NCBI RefSeq assembly: GCF_029625215.1
Contig: NZ_CP121197.1
Span: forward strand, 1,736,001-1,800,000
Length of the DNA stretch: 64,000 nt
DNA from: Aurantibacillus circumpalustris
GTDB taxonomy: Bacteria; Bacteroidota; Bacteroidia; B-17B0; Aurantibacillaceae
Direction of reading: 5' to 3'
Shown: piece after piece, positions 50,258 to 58,472 of the stretch
Numbering within the stretch: the first letter of the stretch is position 1
Layout: each line of letters starts with the position of its first letter
Made by a program: the position numbers and the translations under genes
Notes under the pieces: generated by a model
Told to the model about the DNA's origin: nothing
The model's input: only the letters and a program-made list of their open reading frames with translations
Databases searched by the model: none

Positions 50258-52474
50258 ATGGTTGGCGAAGTAGAAACATCAGAAATCCTAGATACCCTAA
50301 AAAGCTTTTTTGGCTTTAATGGATTTAAAGGTAACCAAGAAAAAATTATTAAAAGCTTACTAGGCGGCAAAGACACCTTTGTGATAATGCCTACTGGCGG
50401 GGGAAAGAGCTTGTGCTACCAGCTTCCTGCCATGCTAAGTGAAGGAACTGCAATTGTAGTATCGCCTCTAATAGCACTCATGAAGAATCAGGTGGATGCT
50501 ATACGCGGATTTAGCAAGGAAACAGGCATTGCCCACTTTTTAAACTCATCTTTAAATAAAAGCGACATTGCCCAAGTTAAAAAGGATGTGCTTTCTGGTA
50601 AAACAAAATTATTATACATAGCTCCCGAAACTTTAACAAAGGAGGATAACATCGCTTTTTTTAAAGAATTCAAAATTTCATTCTTTGCCATTGACGAAGC
50701 GCATTGTATTTCGGAGTGGGGCCATGATTTTAGACCAGAATACCGTCGTTTACGTCCTATAATAGATGCAGTAGGTTCAGTTCCGGTAATGGCACTTACA
50801 GCAACTGCTACCCCAAAGGTGCAGCAAGACATTCAAAAGAATTTAGGGATGATGGGGGCTGAACTTTATAAGTCCTCATTTAACCGCGATAATTTATATT
50901 ATGACGTAAGGTCAAAACAAAACGTTATAAAGGAGATTATTAAGTATGTAAAATCCAATTCGGGTAAAAGCGGAATTATTTATTGCCTAAGCCGTAAAAA
51001 AGTAGAGGAAATTGCTGAAGCTTTAAAAGTGAATGGTATAAAAGCTGCACCTTACCATGCAGGTTTGGATGCAAAAGAACGCGCCAGAACTCAAGACGGC
51101 TTTTTGATGGAAGATCTAAATGTGATTGTTGCAACAATTGCTTTCGGTATGGGAATTGATAAACCAGATGTGCGTTTTGTAATTCACCACGATATTCCAA
51201 AATCCCTAGAAGGATACTATCAGGAAACCGGTCGTGCTGGTCGTGACGGAGGGGAAGGTAAATGCGTTACTTTTTACAGTTACGATGATATTTTGAAGTT
51301 GGAAAAATTCATGAAAGACAAACCAGTTGCCGAACAGGAAATTGGTAAACAAATGCTTTCTGAAACCGCTTCTTTTGCTGAAACTAGTAGCTGTCGCCGA
51401 AAATTTTTACTCCATTATTTTGGAGAAGAGTTTGATGAGGTAAAATGTAATGGTATGTGCGATAATTGTCGCCACCCTAAACAAAAATTTGAAGCTAAGG
51501 AGGATCTTGAGTTGGCTTTAAAATGTATAAGTGAAATTAAAGAAAAACATAAAATTAAAGATGTGATAAATGTGTTGATGGGGAACTTAACTGCTACCGC
51601 CAAAACATATAAGCACAATACTGTTGAATCATGGGGCGCTGGAGTTGATCATGATAAGGATGATAAATTTTGGCAAGCAGTTTTAAGACAAACTATTGTA
51701 AACGGATTTTTATCAAAAGACATTGAAAATTATGGTTTGTTGCGCTTAACAGATAAAGGAAAGGCCTTTTTGAAAAAACCAGTAAGCATTAAATTTACAC
51801 TTGATCACGATTATGCTAAAGGCGATGCTCCTACAGGTGATGATGATATTGTTGTTGGAGGAAAAGGTGGTGGATCAGCAGCGGATGAGATACTGTTTGC
51901 CATGCTCAAAGATCAGGTTAAAAAAACAGCCAAAGCAAAAGGTTTACCTCCCTATGTTATTTTTCAAGAGCTGTCTTTGGAAGAAATGTCGATTCAGTAT
52001 CCAATAACCATGGATGAAATGACAAAGATAAGTGGTGTTGGTTCTGGTAAAGCAGCCAAGTACGGTAAAGCTTTTGTGGATTTGATAAAAAAATACGTGG
52101 ATGATAATGACATCGAACGTCCGGTTGATATGGTGATTAAGTCGGTAGTAAATAAATCTGGTTTAAAAGTATACATCATCCAAAATATTGATAGAAAAAT
52201 TGGCTTAAAAGAAATGGCAAAAAGTAAAAACCTTACCCTTCCAAAACTTTTAACGGAAATAGAAACCATTGTTGAATCTGGCACCCGCATAAATATCAAT
52301 TATTACATTGATGATTTGATGGACGAAGAAAAACAAGATGAAATTCTGGAATACTTTAAGGAAAGTGAAACGGATAGTGTTGAAGATGCTTTAAAGGAGT
52401 TAGGCGAAAACGATTATTCTGAAGAAGAGATTCGTGTGATGCGGATAAAGTTTTTATCAGATTTTGGGAATTAA
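50258..52474 (+). CDS. recQ: ATP-dependent DNA helicase RecQ
   Basis: 738 residues. Helicase motifs: GFKGNQEKIIKSL (motif 0), MPTGGGKSLCYQLPA (I), VVSPLIALMKNQ (Ia), AIDEAHCISEWGHDFRPEY (II and aromatic loop), ALTATAT (III), and QETGRAGRDGGEG (VI). Zinc site: CRRKFLLHYFGEEF with CNGMCDNC. Winged helix at ~410-530, then an HRDC domain (ILFAMLKDQVKKTAKAKGL) and a C-terminal HTH region found in Bacteroidota RecQ. It unwinds 3'-5' in recombination and repair. A hairpin terminator follows. Confidence 0.95.
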   Translation: MVGEVETSEILDTLKSFFGFNGFKGNQEKIIKSLLGGKDTFVIMPTGGGKSLCYQLPAMLSEGTAIVVSPLIALMKNQVDAIRGFSKETGIAHFLNSSLNKSDIAQVKKDVLSGKTKLLYIAPETLTKEDNIAFFKEFKISFFAIDEAHCISEWGHDFRPEYRRLRPIIDAVGSVPVMALTATATPKVQQDIQKNLGMMGAELYKSSFNRDNLYYDVRSKQNVIKEIIKYVKSNSGKSGIIYCLSRKKVEEIAEALKVNGIKAAPYHAGLDAKERARTQDGFLMEDLNVIVATIAFGMGIDKPDVRFVIHHDIPKSLEGYYQETGRAGRDGGEGKCVTFYSYDDILKLEKFMKDKPVAEQEIGKQMLSETASFAETSSCRRKFLLHYFGEEFDEVKCNGMCDNCRHPKQKFEAKEDLELALKCISEIKEKHKIKDVINVLMGNLTATAKTYKHNTVESWGAGVDHDKDDKFWQAVLRQTIVNGFLSKDIENYGLLRLTDKGKAFLKKPVSIKFTLDHDYAKGDAPTGDDDIVVGGKGGGSAADEILFAMLKDQVKKTAKAKGLPPYVIFQELSLEEMSIQYPITMDEMTKISGVGSGKAAKYGKAFVDLIKKYVDDNDIERPVDMVIKSVVNKSGLKVYIIQNIDRKIGLKEMAKSKNLTLPKLLTEIETIVESGTRININYYIDDLMDEEKQDEILEYFKESETDSVEDALKELGENDYSEEEIRVMRIKFLSDFGN

Positions 52475-52633
52475 GCCACGAATTACACAAATTACACGAA
52501 TAAATCCCGCTACAGGCGGGATTTATTTTTATTAGTAATAAGGCCAACGTATAATTTCAATTCTGCAAAGCATTATAAATTTGCCTACAATGTATTTCAA
52601 AATAGTTTAGCGTAATTCGTGAAATTGGTGGCT
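52475..52633. repeat. Imperfect inverted repeat flanking a short spacer, with hairpin terminator inside
   Basis: The sequence just after recQ (AGCCACGAATTACACAAATT) recurs in inverted orientation at about 52608-52633, whose complement reads AGCCACCAATTTCACGAATT. The arms enclose about 110 bp, like a MITE-style or REP-like element. Inside, AAATCCCGC (52502-52510) pairs with GCGGGATTT (52516-52524) before a T-rich run and probably terminates recQ. Confidence 0.6.
52502..52530 (+). terminator. recQ terminator
   Basis: A perfect 9-bp stem (AAATCCCGC / GCGGGATTT), loop TACAG, followed by ATTTTTA. It lies 28 bp after the recQ stop. Confidence 0.8.
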
Positions 52634-52686
52634 AATAATTTGTCAACCCTAATAATTTATCCTCTTTTTTTTCGTTTCTTTAAGAC

Positions 52687-54261
52687 TTGTTGTTCTCACC
52701 AAAAATACACCGTTATATTTTTCTCTTCGGCATTATAGGCCTTGGCTACGGCATGATGATGGGTGCTGTTCCTACGAGTGTACCACAATTAATTTTATTG
52801 GGAAATTGGATTGCGGAGGGGAATTACAAATGGAAGTGGAACCAAATCAAAACAAATAAATTATTTTGGATACTGAGTGCTGTGTTTTTAATTCACATTC
52901 TTGGATTTCTTTATTCAAATAATTTGGTAGAAGGGTGGAAAGATTTACAGATTAAGATCCCACTTATGTTTTTGCCACTTTTATTTTTTACGGCAAAACC
53001 ATTGTCAAAACAAGAATTCAACGGCGCTTTGTATTGTTTTATTGTTGGTTGTATTACTAATACGCTATGGTGTTTAACCTACACTTTTGTTTTACATCAA
53101 AACGAAGTCGTACGAAATGCTTCACGTTTTATGAGTCACATTCGTTTAGGCTTGTATTTAAATGTTGCCATAACGGTTTGTATTTATTTTGCTGTCAAAG
53201 CACAAGGGCTTATTAAAAAAGCGTTTTTTAGTTTATGCGCTGTTTATTTTATTTTTATTTTGTTTGTTTTAGGTTTGGCTTCTGGTTTGGTAAACTTTGC
53301 AATTCTTTTTTTTCTTGCCATGTGTGTGATTATTTATTGGCAAAAAACACTTTTTAAAATTGCAGGATTTGTTTTTCTGGTTGGTTTTATATCATTGTCG
53401 GTATCATATATAAATTCAATCGCAGCAATTCAATTAACTACTAAGCAGTCTGAAAATAATAAAGAACTCATATTTTCTGGCTCTGGTAAGACCTATCTTC
53501 ATTTTGAAAATCGCGGTCAGAAAGAAAATGGAAACTATGTTCAAATAAACATTCAGCCGGATGAACTAAAAAGAGAGTGGAATAAAAAAGCGCCCGCAGA
53601 TAGTTTTAATTACGAATCACAACAGAACATTCAACGTTATAATGTATTGATACGTTACTTGTCGAGCATGGGGTTAAACAAAGATTCATTTGGAGTTGCG
53701 CAATTAAATGAGAGAGATGTATTAAATATAAAAAAGGGAGTTTCGAATTACGCCTATCCAACATGGTCGTTTTTACATAAACGAACTTACGAATTGGTAA
53801 ATGAGTACGATGAATTTAGAAACAACCGAAAAATTAATGGGCATTCATTAACCATGCGTCTGTATTTTTGGAAAGCAGCACTTCATCTGATAAAGCAGAA
53901 TGTTTTGTTTGGAGTGGGAACCGGAGACTTACAAGAAGAGTTAAATAGAACCTATGTCGAAACGCATTCTCCATTAGAAGTTGAATGGTTTAAACGTCCA
54001 CATAATCAATTTTTGTCAATCGCAGCAGTTTACGGAATAATCGGTTTGTTGATTTTTATTATCGGAATTGTTTATCCCGCTTTTAGTTTGCGAAAACATC
54101 TACCAAAAGTGTATTGGCCATTTTTTATTATAGCCGTGATTTCATTTTTTATGGAAGATACTTTAGAAACTCAGGCAGGCTGTACATTCTATTCTTATTT
54201 TACGGCATTATTTGTATCCGCAGGGTACTTTGAAAAATATAAGATGAGTAGTGATACTTGA
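52687..54261 (+). CDS. O-antigen ligase/polymerase-like membrane protein
   Basis: 524 residues with a TTG start (a second TTG follows immediately). About ten membrane segments enclose a large periplasmic loop (~residues 235-395) that contains YVQINIQPDELKREWNKK. The Wzy_C-type motif is in NVLFGVGTGDLQEEL and RPHNQFLSIAAVYGIIGLLI, where the conserved HNxFL region is present. Such proteins polymerise or ligate surface polysaccharide. No sugar-biosynthesis genes are nearby. Confidence 0.8.
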   Translation: MLFSPKIHRYIFLFGIIGLGYGMMMGAVPTSVPQLILLGNWIAEGNYKWKWNQIKTNKLFWILSAVFLIHILGFLYSNNLVEGWKDLQIKIPLMFLPLLFFTAKPLSKQEFNGALYCFIVGCITNTLWCLTYTFVLHQNEVVRNASRFMSHIRLGLYLNVAITVCIYFAVKAQGLIKKAFFSLCAVYFIFILFVLGLASGLVNFAILFFLAMCVIIYWQKTLFKIAGFVFLVGFISLSVSYINSIAAIQLTTKQSENNKELIFSGSGKTYLHFENRGQKENGNYVQINIQPDELKREWNKKAPADSFNYESQQNIQRYNVLIRYLSSMGLNKDSFGVAQLNERDVLNIKKGVSNYAYPTWSFLHKRTYELVNEYDEFRNNRKINGHSLTMRLYFWKAALHLIKQNVLFGVGTGDLQEELNRTYVETHSPLEVEWFKRPHNQFLSIAAVYGIIGLLIFIIGIVYPAFSLRKHLPKVYWPFFIIAVISFFMEDTLETQAGCTFYSYFTALFVSAGYFEKYKMSSDT

Positions 54262-54282
54262 TTGTTGAAGAATTTATAGGGC

Positions 54283-55155
54283 TTAAAAAGCCACAAAATC
54301 TTGTGGATTTATAGGAGAACCATTAAACCAAAGTTCAAAATGCAAATGCGGACCATGACTTTTTTCGCCGCTGTTTCCGACTATAGCGATGGCTTCACCA
54401 GATTTTACCCGATCTCCAGTAGTTTTCAAAAACGAAGAACAGTGCTTATAAATACTTATGAGGTTATTGGGGTGTTGAACTTGTACTACATTACCATCTC
54501 CGGCAGAAAAACCAGTAAAAATAATGGTTCCATCGAGCGTTGTTTTTATTGTTTCATGTTGTTTGGTAACAATATCTACTCCAAAATGTTCCTCGTTAAT
54601 ATCGAAAGACTCCGTAATAAGTCCTTTTACAGGCGTAAAGAAAACGGCTTCCGTTAAACCAGTGTACTTTAACTTTGCTATACCAGTTGAGGTATTGCTC
54701 TTATTTTGTTCATATTCTTCCCGAAACTGGATATCTGTAGAACTCGGTTTTGTATTTACTTTAGCAAACTTGCCGGTGGTGTCTTTTTTCGGTTTTTGGG
54801 TTTTTGTTTCAATTTTTTCATCAACTGCCTTTAGTACAGCATTCAAATAAACGTCGTGTGAGCCTAGTGCTTGTTCAAGAGAATCGGCCTTAATATTTAG
54901 TTCAAGAATTTGTTTTCTCTCCGCAATATCTCCATAACCAGGAATGTACTCTCTTAAAGACGTAAAAGCTACAATACTAATAACAAAACTGGTCATAACA
55001 ATGGTGATTGCCAGCATGCCAATAATTAGGCCATAGGGCGTTAAGCGCACAGAGACTTTTTCCCCAAAAGTCGCGTCATTTAATATAACGAGACGGTATT
55101 TTTTGCTTAGAAAACGCAAAAAACGTTTCCATCTTGTAGCTTTTAGCCCCTCCAT
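54283..55155 (-). CDS. M23-family metallopeptidase with membrane anchor
   Basis: About 290 residues from ATG 55155 (MEGLKATRWKRFLRF). An earlier in-frame ATG at 55203 would overlap the tetR operator and promoter, so the shorter start is preferred. One membrane helix (GLIIGMLAITIVMTSFVISIV), a coiled-coil stretch (ERKQILELNIKADSLEQAL), then an M23 LytM-type domain: NEEHFGVDIVTKQ (H and D ligands) and GPHLHFELWFNG (HxH). It would cut peptidoglycan cross-links or regulate an amidase in the periplasm. Divergent from the RND efflux operon. Confidence 0.9.
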   Translation of the reverse strand: MEGLKATRWKRFLRFLSKKYRLVILNDATFGEKVSVRLTPYGLIIGMLAITIVMTSFVISIVAFTSLREYIPGYGDIAERKQILELNIKADSLEQALGSHDVYLNAVLKAVDEKIETKTQKPKKDTTGKFAKVNTKPSSTDIQFREEYEQNKSNTSTGIAKLKYTGLTEAVFFTPVKGLITESFDINEEHFGVDIVTKQHETIKTTLDGTIIFTGFSAGDGNVVQVQHPNNLISIYKHCSSFLKTTGDRVKSGEAIAIVGNSGEKSHGPHLHFELWFNGSPINPQDFVAF

Positions 55156-55190
55156 CGGATGTAAAGATGCAAAAAAAGAATAATTTTTAA

Positions 55191-55228
55191 CGGAAACTTG
55201 CAAGACAATTAAAGTTTCCGTAGTTTTG
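55191..55228 (+). promoter_or_regulatory. RND-operon promoter with TetR operator palindrome
   Basis: TAGTTTTG at 55221-55228 matches the -7 element and TTG at 55198-55200 is a -33 element 20 bp upstream. The perfect inverted repeat CGGAAACTT (55191-55199) / AAGTTTCCG (55212-55220), 12 bp apart, covers the -33 element and the spacer up to the -7 element. A TetR dimer bound here would block the promoter. The predicted start is near 55233, 13 nt before the ATG. Confidence 0.75.
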
Positions 55229-55245
55229 TGGCCGAATTAATAAAA

Positions 55246-55860
55246 ATGGAGCCACAAGAAAAAATATTAAAAACAGCATTAGGGTTATTTTTTAAATATG
55301 GAATAAAGCATATTACCATGGATGATATTGCCAAAGAGCTTGGTATGTCTAAGAAAACGATCTATCAATTTTACAAGGAGAAGGATGATTTAGTAAATCA
55401 GCTTTGCAATATTCAGTTGCTTGAGCAAGAGCGTCATTTTGATGAAATGAACAAATCGGCTAAAGATCCCATTCATGAAATAATGTTAATTTCTGAAATG
55501 ATGATGACGATGATGCAAAACATTAACCCCATGTTTTTCCTCGATTTACAAAAATTTTACCCAACAGGCTTTCAAAGATTTCAATCATTCAAAGAAAATT
55601 GCGCTTATAAAAACGTACTGACAAATATTAAAAAAGGAATTGAGTTAGGCGTTTACCGCGCTGATTTGGATGTGGAATTTGCTTCGCGATTACGAATGGC
55701 ACAAATAGACATGCTAATGTTTGGGAATTATTTCAGTTTTGAAAGAGTAAGTTTTGCAAAAACCAACACGTTGGTGTTGGATATTTTTGTTTTTGGGATC
55801 TGCACAATAAAAGGACACAAATTATTTAATAATTATAAAAAAATAAACGAAGAAGAATAA
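55246..55860 (+). CDS. TetR/AcrR regulator of the RND efflux operon
   Basis: About 204 residues from ATG 55246 (MEPQEKILKTALGLF). A GTG at 55228 is in frame but lies on the last base of the -7 element. The helix-turn-helix ITMDDIAKELGMSKKTIYQFYKEKDDL is canonical. It is the first gene of a tetR-tolC-adaptor-pump operon; the palindrome inside its promoter implies autorepression. The inducing compound is unknown. Confidence 0.9.
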   Translation: MEPQEKILKTALGLFFKYGIKHITMDDIAKELGMSKKTIYQFYKEKDDLVNQLCNIQLLEQERHFDEMNKSAKDPIHEIMLISEMMMTMMQNINPMFFLDLQKFYPTGFQRFQSFKENCAYKNVLTNIKKGIELGVYRADLDVEFASRLRMAQIDMLMFGNYFSFERVSFAKTNTLVLDIFVFGICTIKGHKLFNNYKKINEEE

Positions 55861-55870
55861 AGCAATACCT

Positions 55871-57238
55871 ATGAAACACATTACAAAATATGCATTAATT
55901 CTTACCCTGATGGTAATGGTGCATCAAACAAAATCACAAGACAATAAAACAAGCTTTAGCTTGCAGGAGGCGATTGATTATTCGCTTAAGCATAGTCCAA
56001 ATTATTTGAACGCGGAATTGGATTTAAAAAGTGCTGATTACAAGCGAAGAGAAATTACCGGACTTGGTCTCCCTCAAATTAATGGTAGCATTGATTTAAA
56101 GGACTACTTAGAATTGCCGACCTCTTTACTTCCTCTGCAAGCTTTTGATAAAACGGCACCTGCCGATGCCTATCAAGCAGTTAAGTTTGGAACAAAATAC
56201 AATTCAACAGCTGGTTTAAGTTTTTCTCAATTAATCTTTAGTAGTGATTATATATTCGGCTTAAAGGCATCGAAAGAATTTATGAATCTTTCTAAAATAT
56301 CCGTTGCCAGAAGTAAAGCAGATTTAACTTCTCAAGTCGCAAAGGCATATTATATGGTACTTATTAGTAAGGAACGCATTAAGTTACTCACTGCAAATAT
56401 AAGTAAGTTGAAGAAAATTTTTGACGATACCAAAGCGCTTAACGAACAAGGTTTTGCTGAACTTATTGATGTTGAAAGGCTAGAAGTTCAGTACAATAAT
56501 CTTGTAACTGAAAAAGAAAAGACAGTTAAACTAATTGGTTTAACTGAATCGGCGTTAAAATTTCAAATGGGATATGGAATTAATGAAACAATTGTTTTGA
56601 CAGATAGTTTGCAGATTGAAAAAGAACAAGCAGAATTATCCTCAAATAATATTGACGTTACACAGCGGCCGGATTTTAAATTATTACAGGCACAACAGAC
56701 TTTGTTGGATATAGATGTAAAACGACTTAAGTGGGGATACTTGCCAACATTGGCAGCTTATGGTTCTTATCAGTATAATACACAAAGGAACTCGTTGACT
56801 TTTTCAACGGATAAAAATGATCCAACAAAACAAAAACAATGGTATAAGATTGCATTAATTGGTGTTACGCTGAATGTAAATGTATTTGATGGGTTACAGC
56901 GTCATTACAAAATACAACAAGCTAAAATAACTTCATTAAAGAATCAAAATACGCTTAAAACAATTCAGATGGGCGCTGAGTTGGAGGCTAGTGTAGCTGG
57001 TATTTCTTACAATAATGCATATTCGAGTATGCTTTCGCAAAAACGAAATATGGAATTAGCGGATCACGTTTATGAAACTGCGCAAAAAAAGTATCAGGGT
57101 GGTGTTGGAAATAATATTGAAATTATTAACGCAGAAACTTCATTGAAAGAATCTCAGACCAACTACCTAAATGCAGTGTATGATATGATAATCGCTAAGA
57201 TCGACTATCAAAAAGCAACCGGAACCTTAGTTAAATAA
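55871..57238 (+). CDS. TolC-family outer-membrane efflux channel
   Basis: 455 residues with signal peptide (YALILTLMVMVHQTKSQ). Two copies of the OEP repeat: FSLQEAIDYSLKHSPNYLNAEL and, in the second half, VTQRPDFKLLQAQQTLLDIDVKRL; amphipathic coiled coils (LSKIAVARSKADLTSQVAKAYY-like stretch at residues ~140-170) and a final GGVGNNIEIINAETSLKESQ, all typical of TolC/OprM. It starts 10 bp after tetR and forms the outer-membrane exit duct of the tripartite pump. Confidence 0.92.
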   Translation: MKHITKYALILTLMVMVHQTKSQDNKTSFSLQEAIDYSLKHSPNYLNAELDLKSADYKRREITGLGLPQINGSIDLKDYLELPTSLLPLQAFDKTAPADAYQAVKFGTKYNSTAGLSFSQLIFSSDYIFGLKASKEFMNLSKISVARSKADLTSQVAKAYYMVLISKERIKLLTANISKLKKIFDDTKALNEQGFAELIDVERLEVQYNNLVTEKEKTVKLIGLTESALKFQMGYGINETIVLTDSLQIEKEQAELSSNNIDVTQRPDFKLLQAQQTLLDIDVKRLKWGYLPTLAAYGSYQYNTQRNSLTFSTDKNDPTKQKQWYKIALIGVTLNVNVFDGLQRHYKIQQAKITSLKNQNTLKTIQMGAELEASVAGISYNNAYSSMLSQKRNMELADHVYETAQKKYQGGVGNNIEIINAETSLKESQTNYLNAVYDMIIAKIDYQKATGTLVK

Positions 57239-57316
57239 AACCGATTATAGATTAATAAAACGTATACAATGAAATCCAATAATAAAAAATATAACAACAC
57301 TCTAAAAAACAAAATC

Positions 57317-58429
57317 ATGAATAAAAATTCTCTACTCATACTGGCTGTAACAATCCTATTGGTTGCCTGCGGTGGTGGCGTTTCTGATAAAAAAGCAGAA
57401 CTTGAAAAATTGAAAAAAGAAAGGGCAAGCTTAGAAACAAAAATTTTAGCCTTAGAAGAAGAAGAAGCAAAAACGGATACTACTGCAGCTGAAAAGCTTA
57501 CGGATGTTGTAGTAAAGCCGCTTATGCCAGTAACCTTTAAATCTTATATAGAAGTACAAGGAAGAGTAGATGCGGAAGAAAGTGTTTCTTTGGCAACAGA
57601 AATGCCAGGAACGGTGACAAAAATTAATGTAAAAGCGGGTGATCGCGTTACTAAGGGGCAAATTCTTGCCGAAACAGATGCGCGCGCGATGCTACAACAA
57701 TTGGCAGATCTTCAAGTAAATTTGGAGTTATCAAAGCAAGTATTTGAAAAACAAAAGAATTTATGGGAGCAAAAAATCGGAACTGAAATTCAATACCTAC
57801 AAAGTAAAAACACAAAAGAAAGTTTAGAGTTGAAAATTTCTGCGCTTCAAGAGCAATTGCGTATGACAAAAATAATATCTCCAATTGATGGAACGGTTGA
57901 CCTAGTAAATCTTAAGATTGGTCAAGCGGTTGCACCCGGTTACGGTGTAATTAATGTGGTTAATTTTTCTAATTTAAAAGTAAAAGCCGATGTCGCTGAA
58001 ACTTACGCTTCACGTGTAAAAAATAATAATGAAGTATTGGTAATGTTTCCAGATATGAACGACACAGTAATATCTAAAATTAACTACGCATCTCGTGGAA
58101 TAAATGCATTAACCAGAACTTTTGCTGTTGAGGTATTATTAAATGGAAAGAAAGAATTTCATCCAAATACTGTCGCTAAATTAAAAATAAACGATTACCA
58201 ATCAGCGAAACCAGTAATTGTTGTGCCGGTTAAATTTATTCAGAAAACCTCAGATGCAAGTTATGTCATGGTAAGTGCAAATGGTGTTGCAGTGCAAAAA
58301 ATGGTTACAGTTGGACGCGAATACAATGGTGTTGCAGAAATACTTACCGGTTTAAAGGAGGGTGATTTAATGATTACTCAAGGGTATGACCTTGTTAATG
58401 ATGGCACAAAAATAAACGCAAAAAAGTAA
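57317..58429 (+). CDS. RND efflux periplasmic adaptor lipoprotein
   Basis: 370 residues from ATG 57317 (MNKNSLLILAVTILLVACGG), which puts the lipobox LLVAC at the right distance; an earlier in-frame ATG at 57269 would bury the signal. A coiled coil (KKAELEKLKKERASLETKIL) is followed by the HlyD/AcrA lipoyl halves (AEMPGTVTKINVKAGDRVTKG-like, split by a hairpin ~residues 125-190), barrel domain and membrane-proximal domain (VTVGREYNGVAEILTGLKEG). It bridges the RND pump and the TolC channel. Confidence 0.92.
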   Translation: MNKNSLLILAVTILLVACGGGVSDKKAELEKLKKERASLETKILALEEEEAKTDTTAAEKLTDVVVKPLMPVTFKSYIEVQGRVDAEESVSLATEMPGTVTKINVKAGDRVTKGQILAETDARAMLQQLADLQVNLELSKQVFEKQKNLWEQKIGTEIQYLQSKNTKESLELKISALQEQLRMTKIISPIDGTVDLVNLKIGQAVAPGYGVINVVNFSNLKVKADVAETYASRVKNNNEVLVMFPDMNDTVISKINYASRGINALTRTFAVEVLLNGKKEFHPNTVAKLKINDYQSAKPVIVVPVKFIQKTSDASYVMVSANGVAVQKMVTVGREYNGVAEILTGLKEGDLMITQGYDLVNDGTKINAKK

Positions 58430-58472
58430 TTAAGATTATTAAACCAAAACGTTTAATACAAAAATTTAAATC

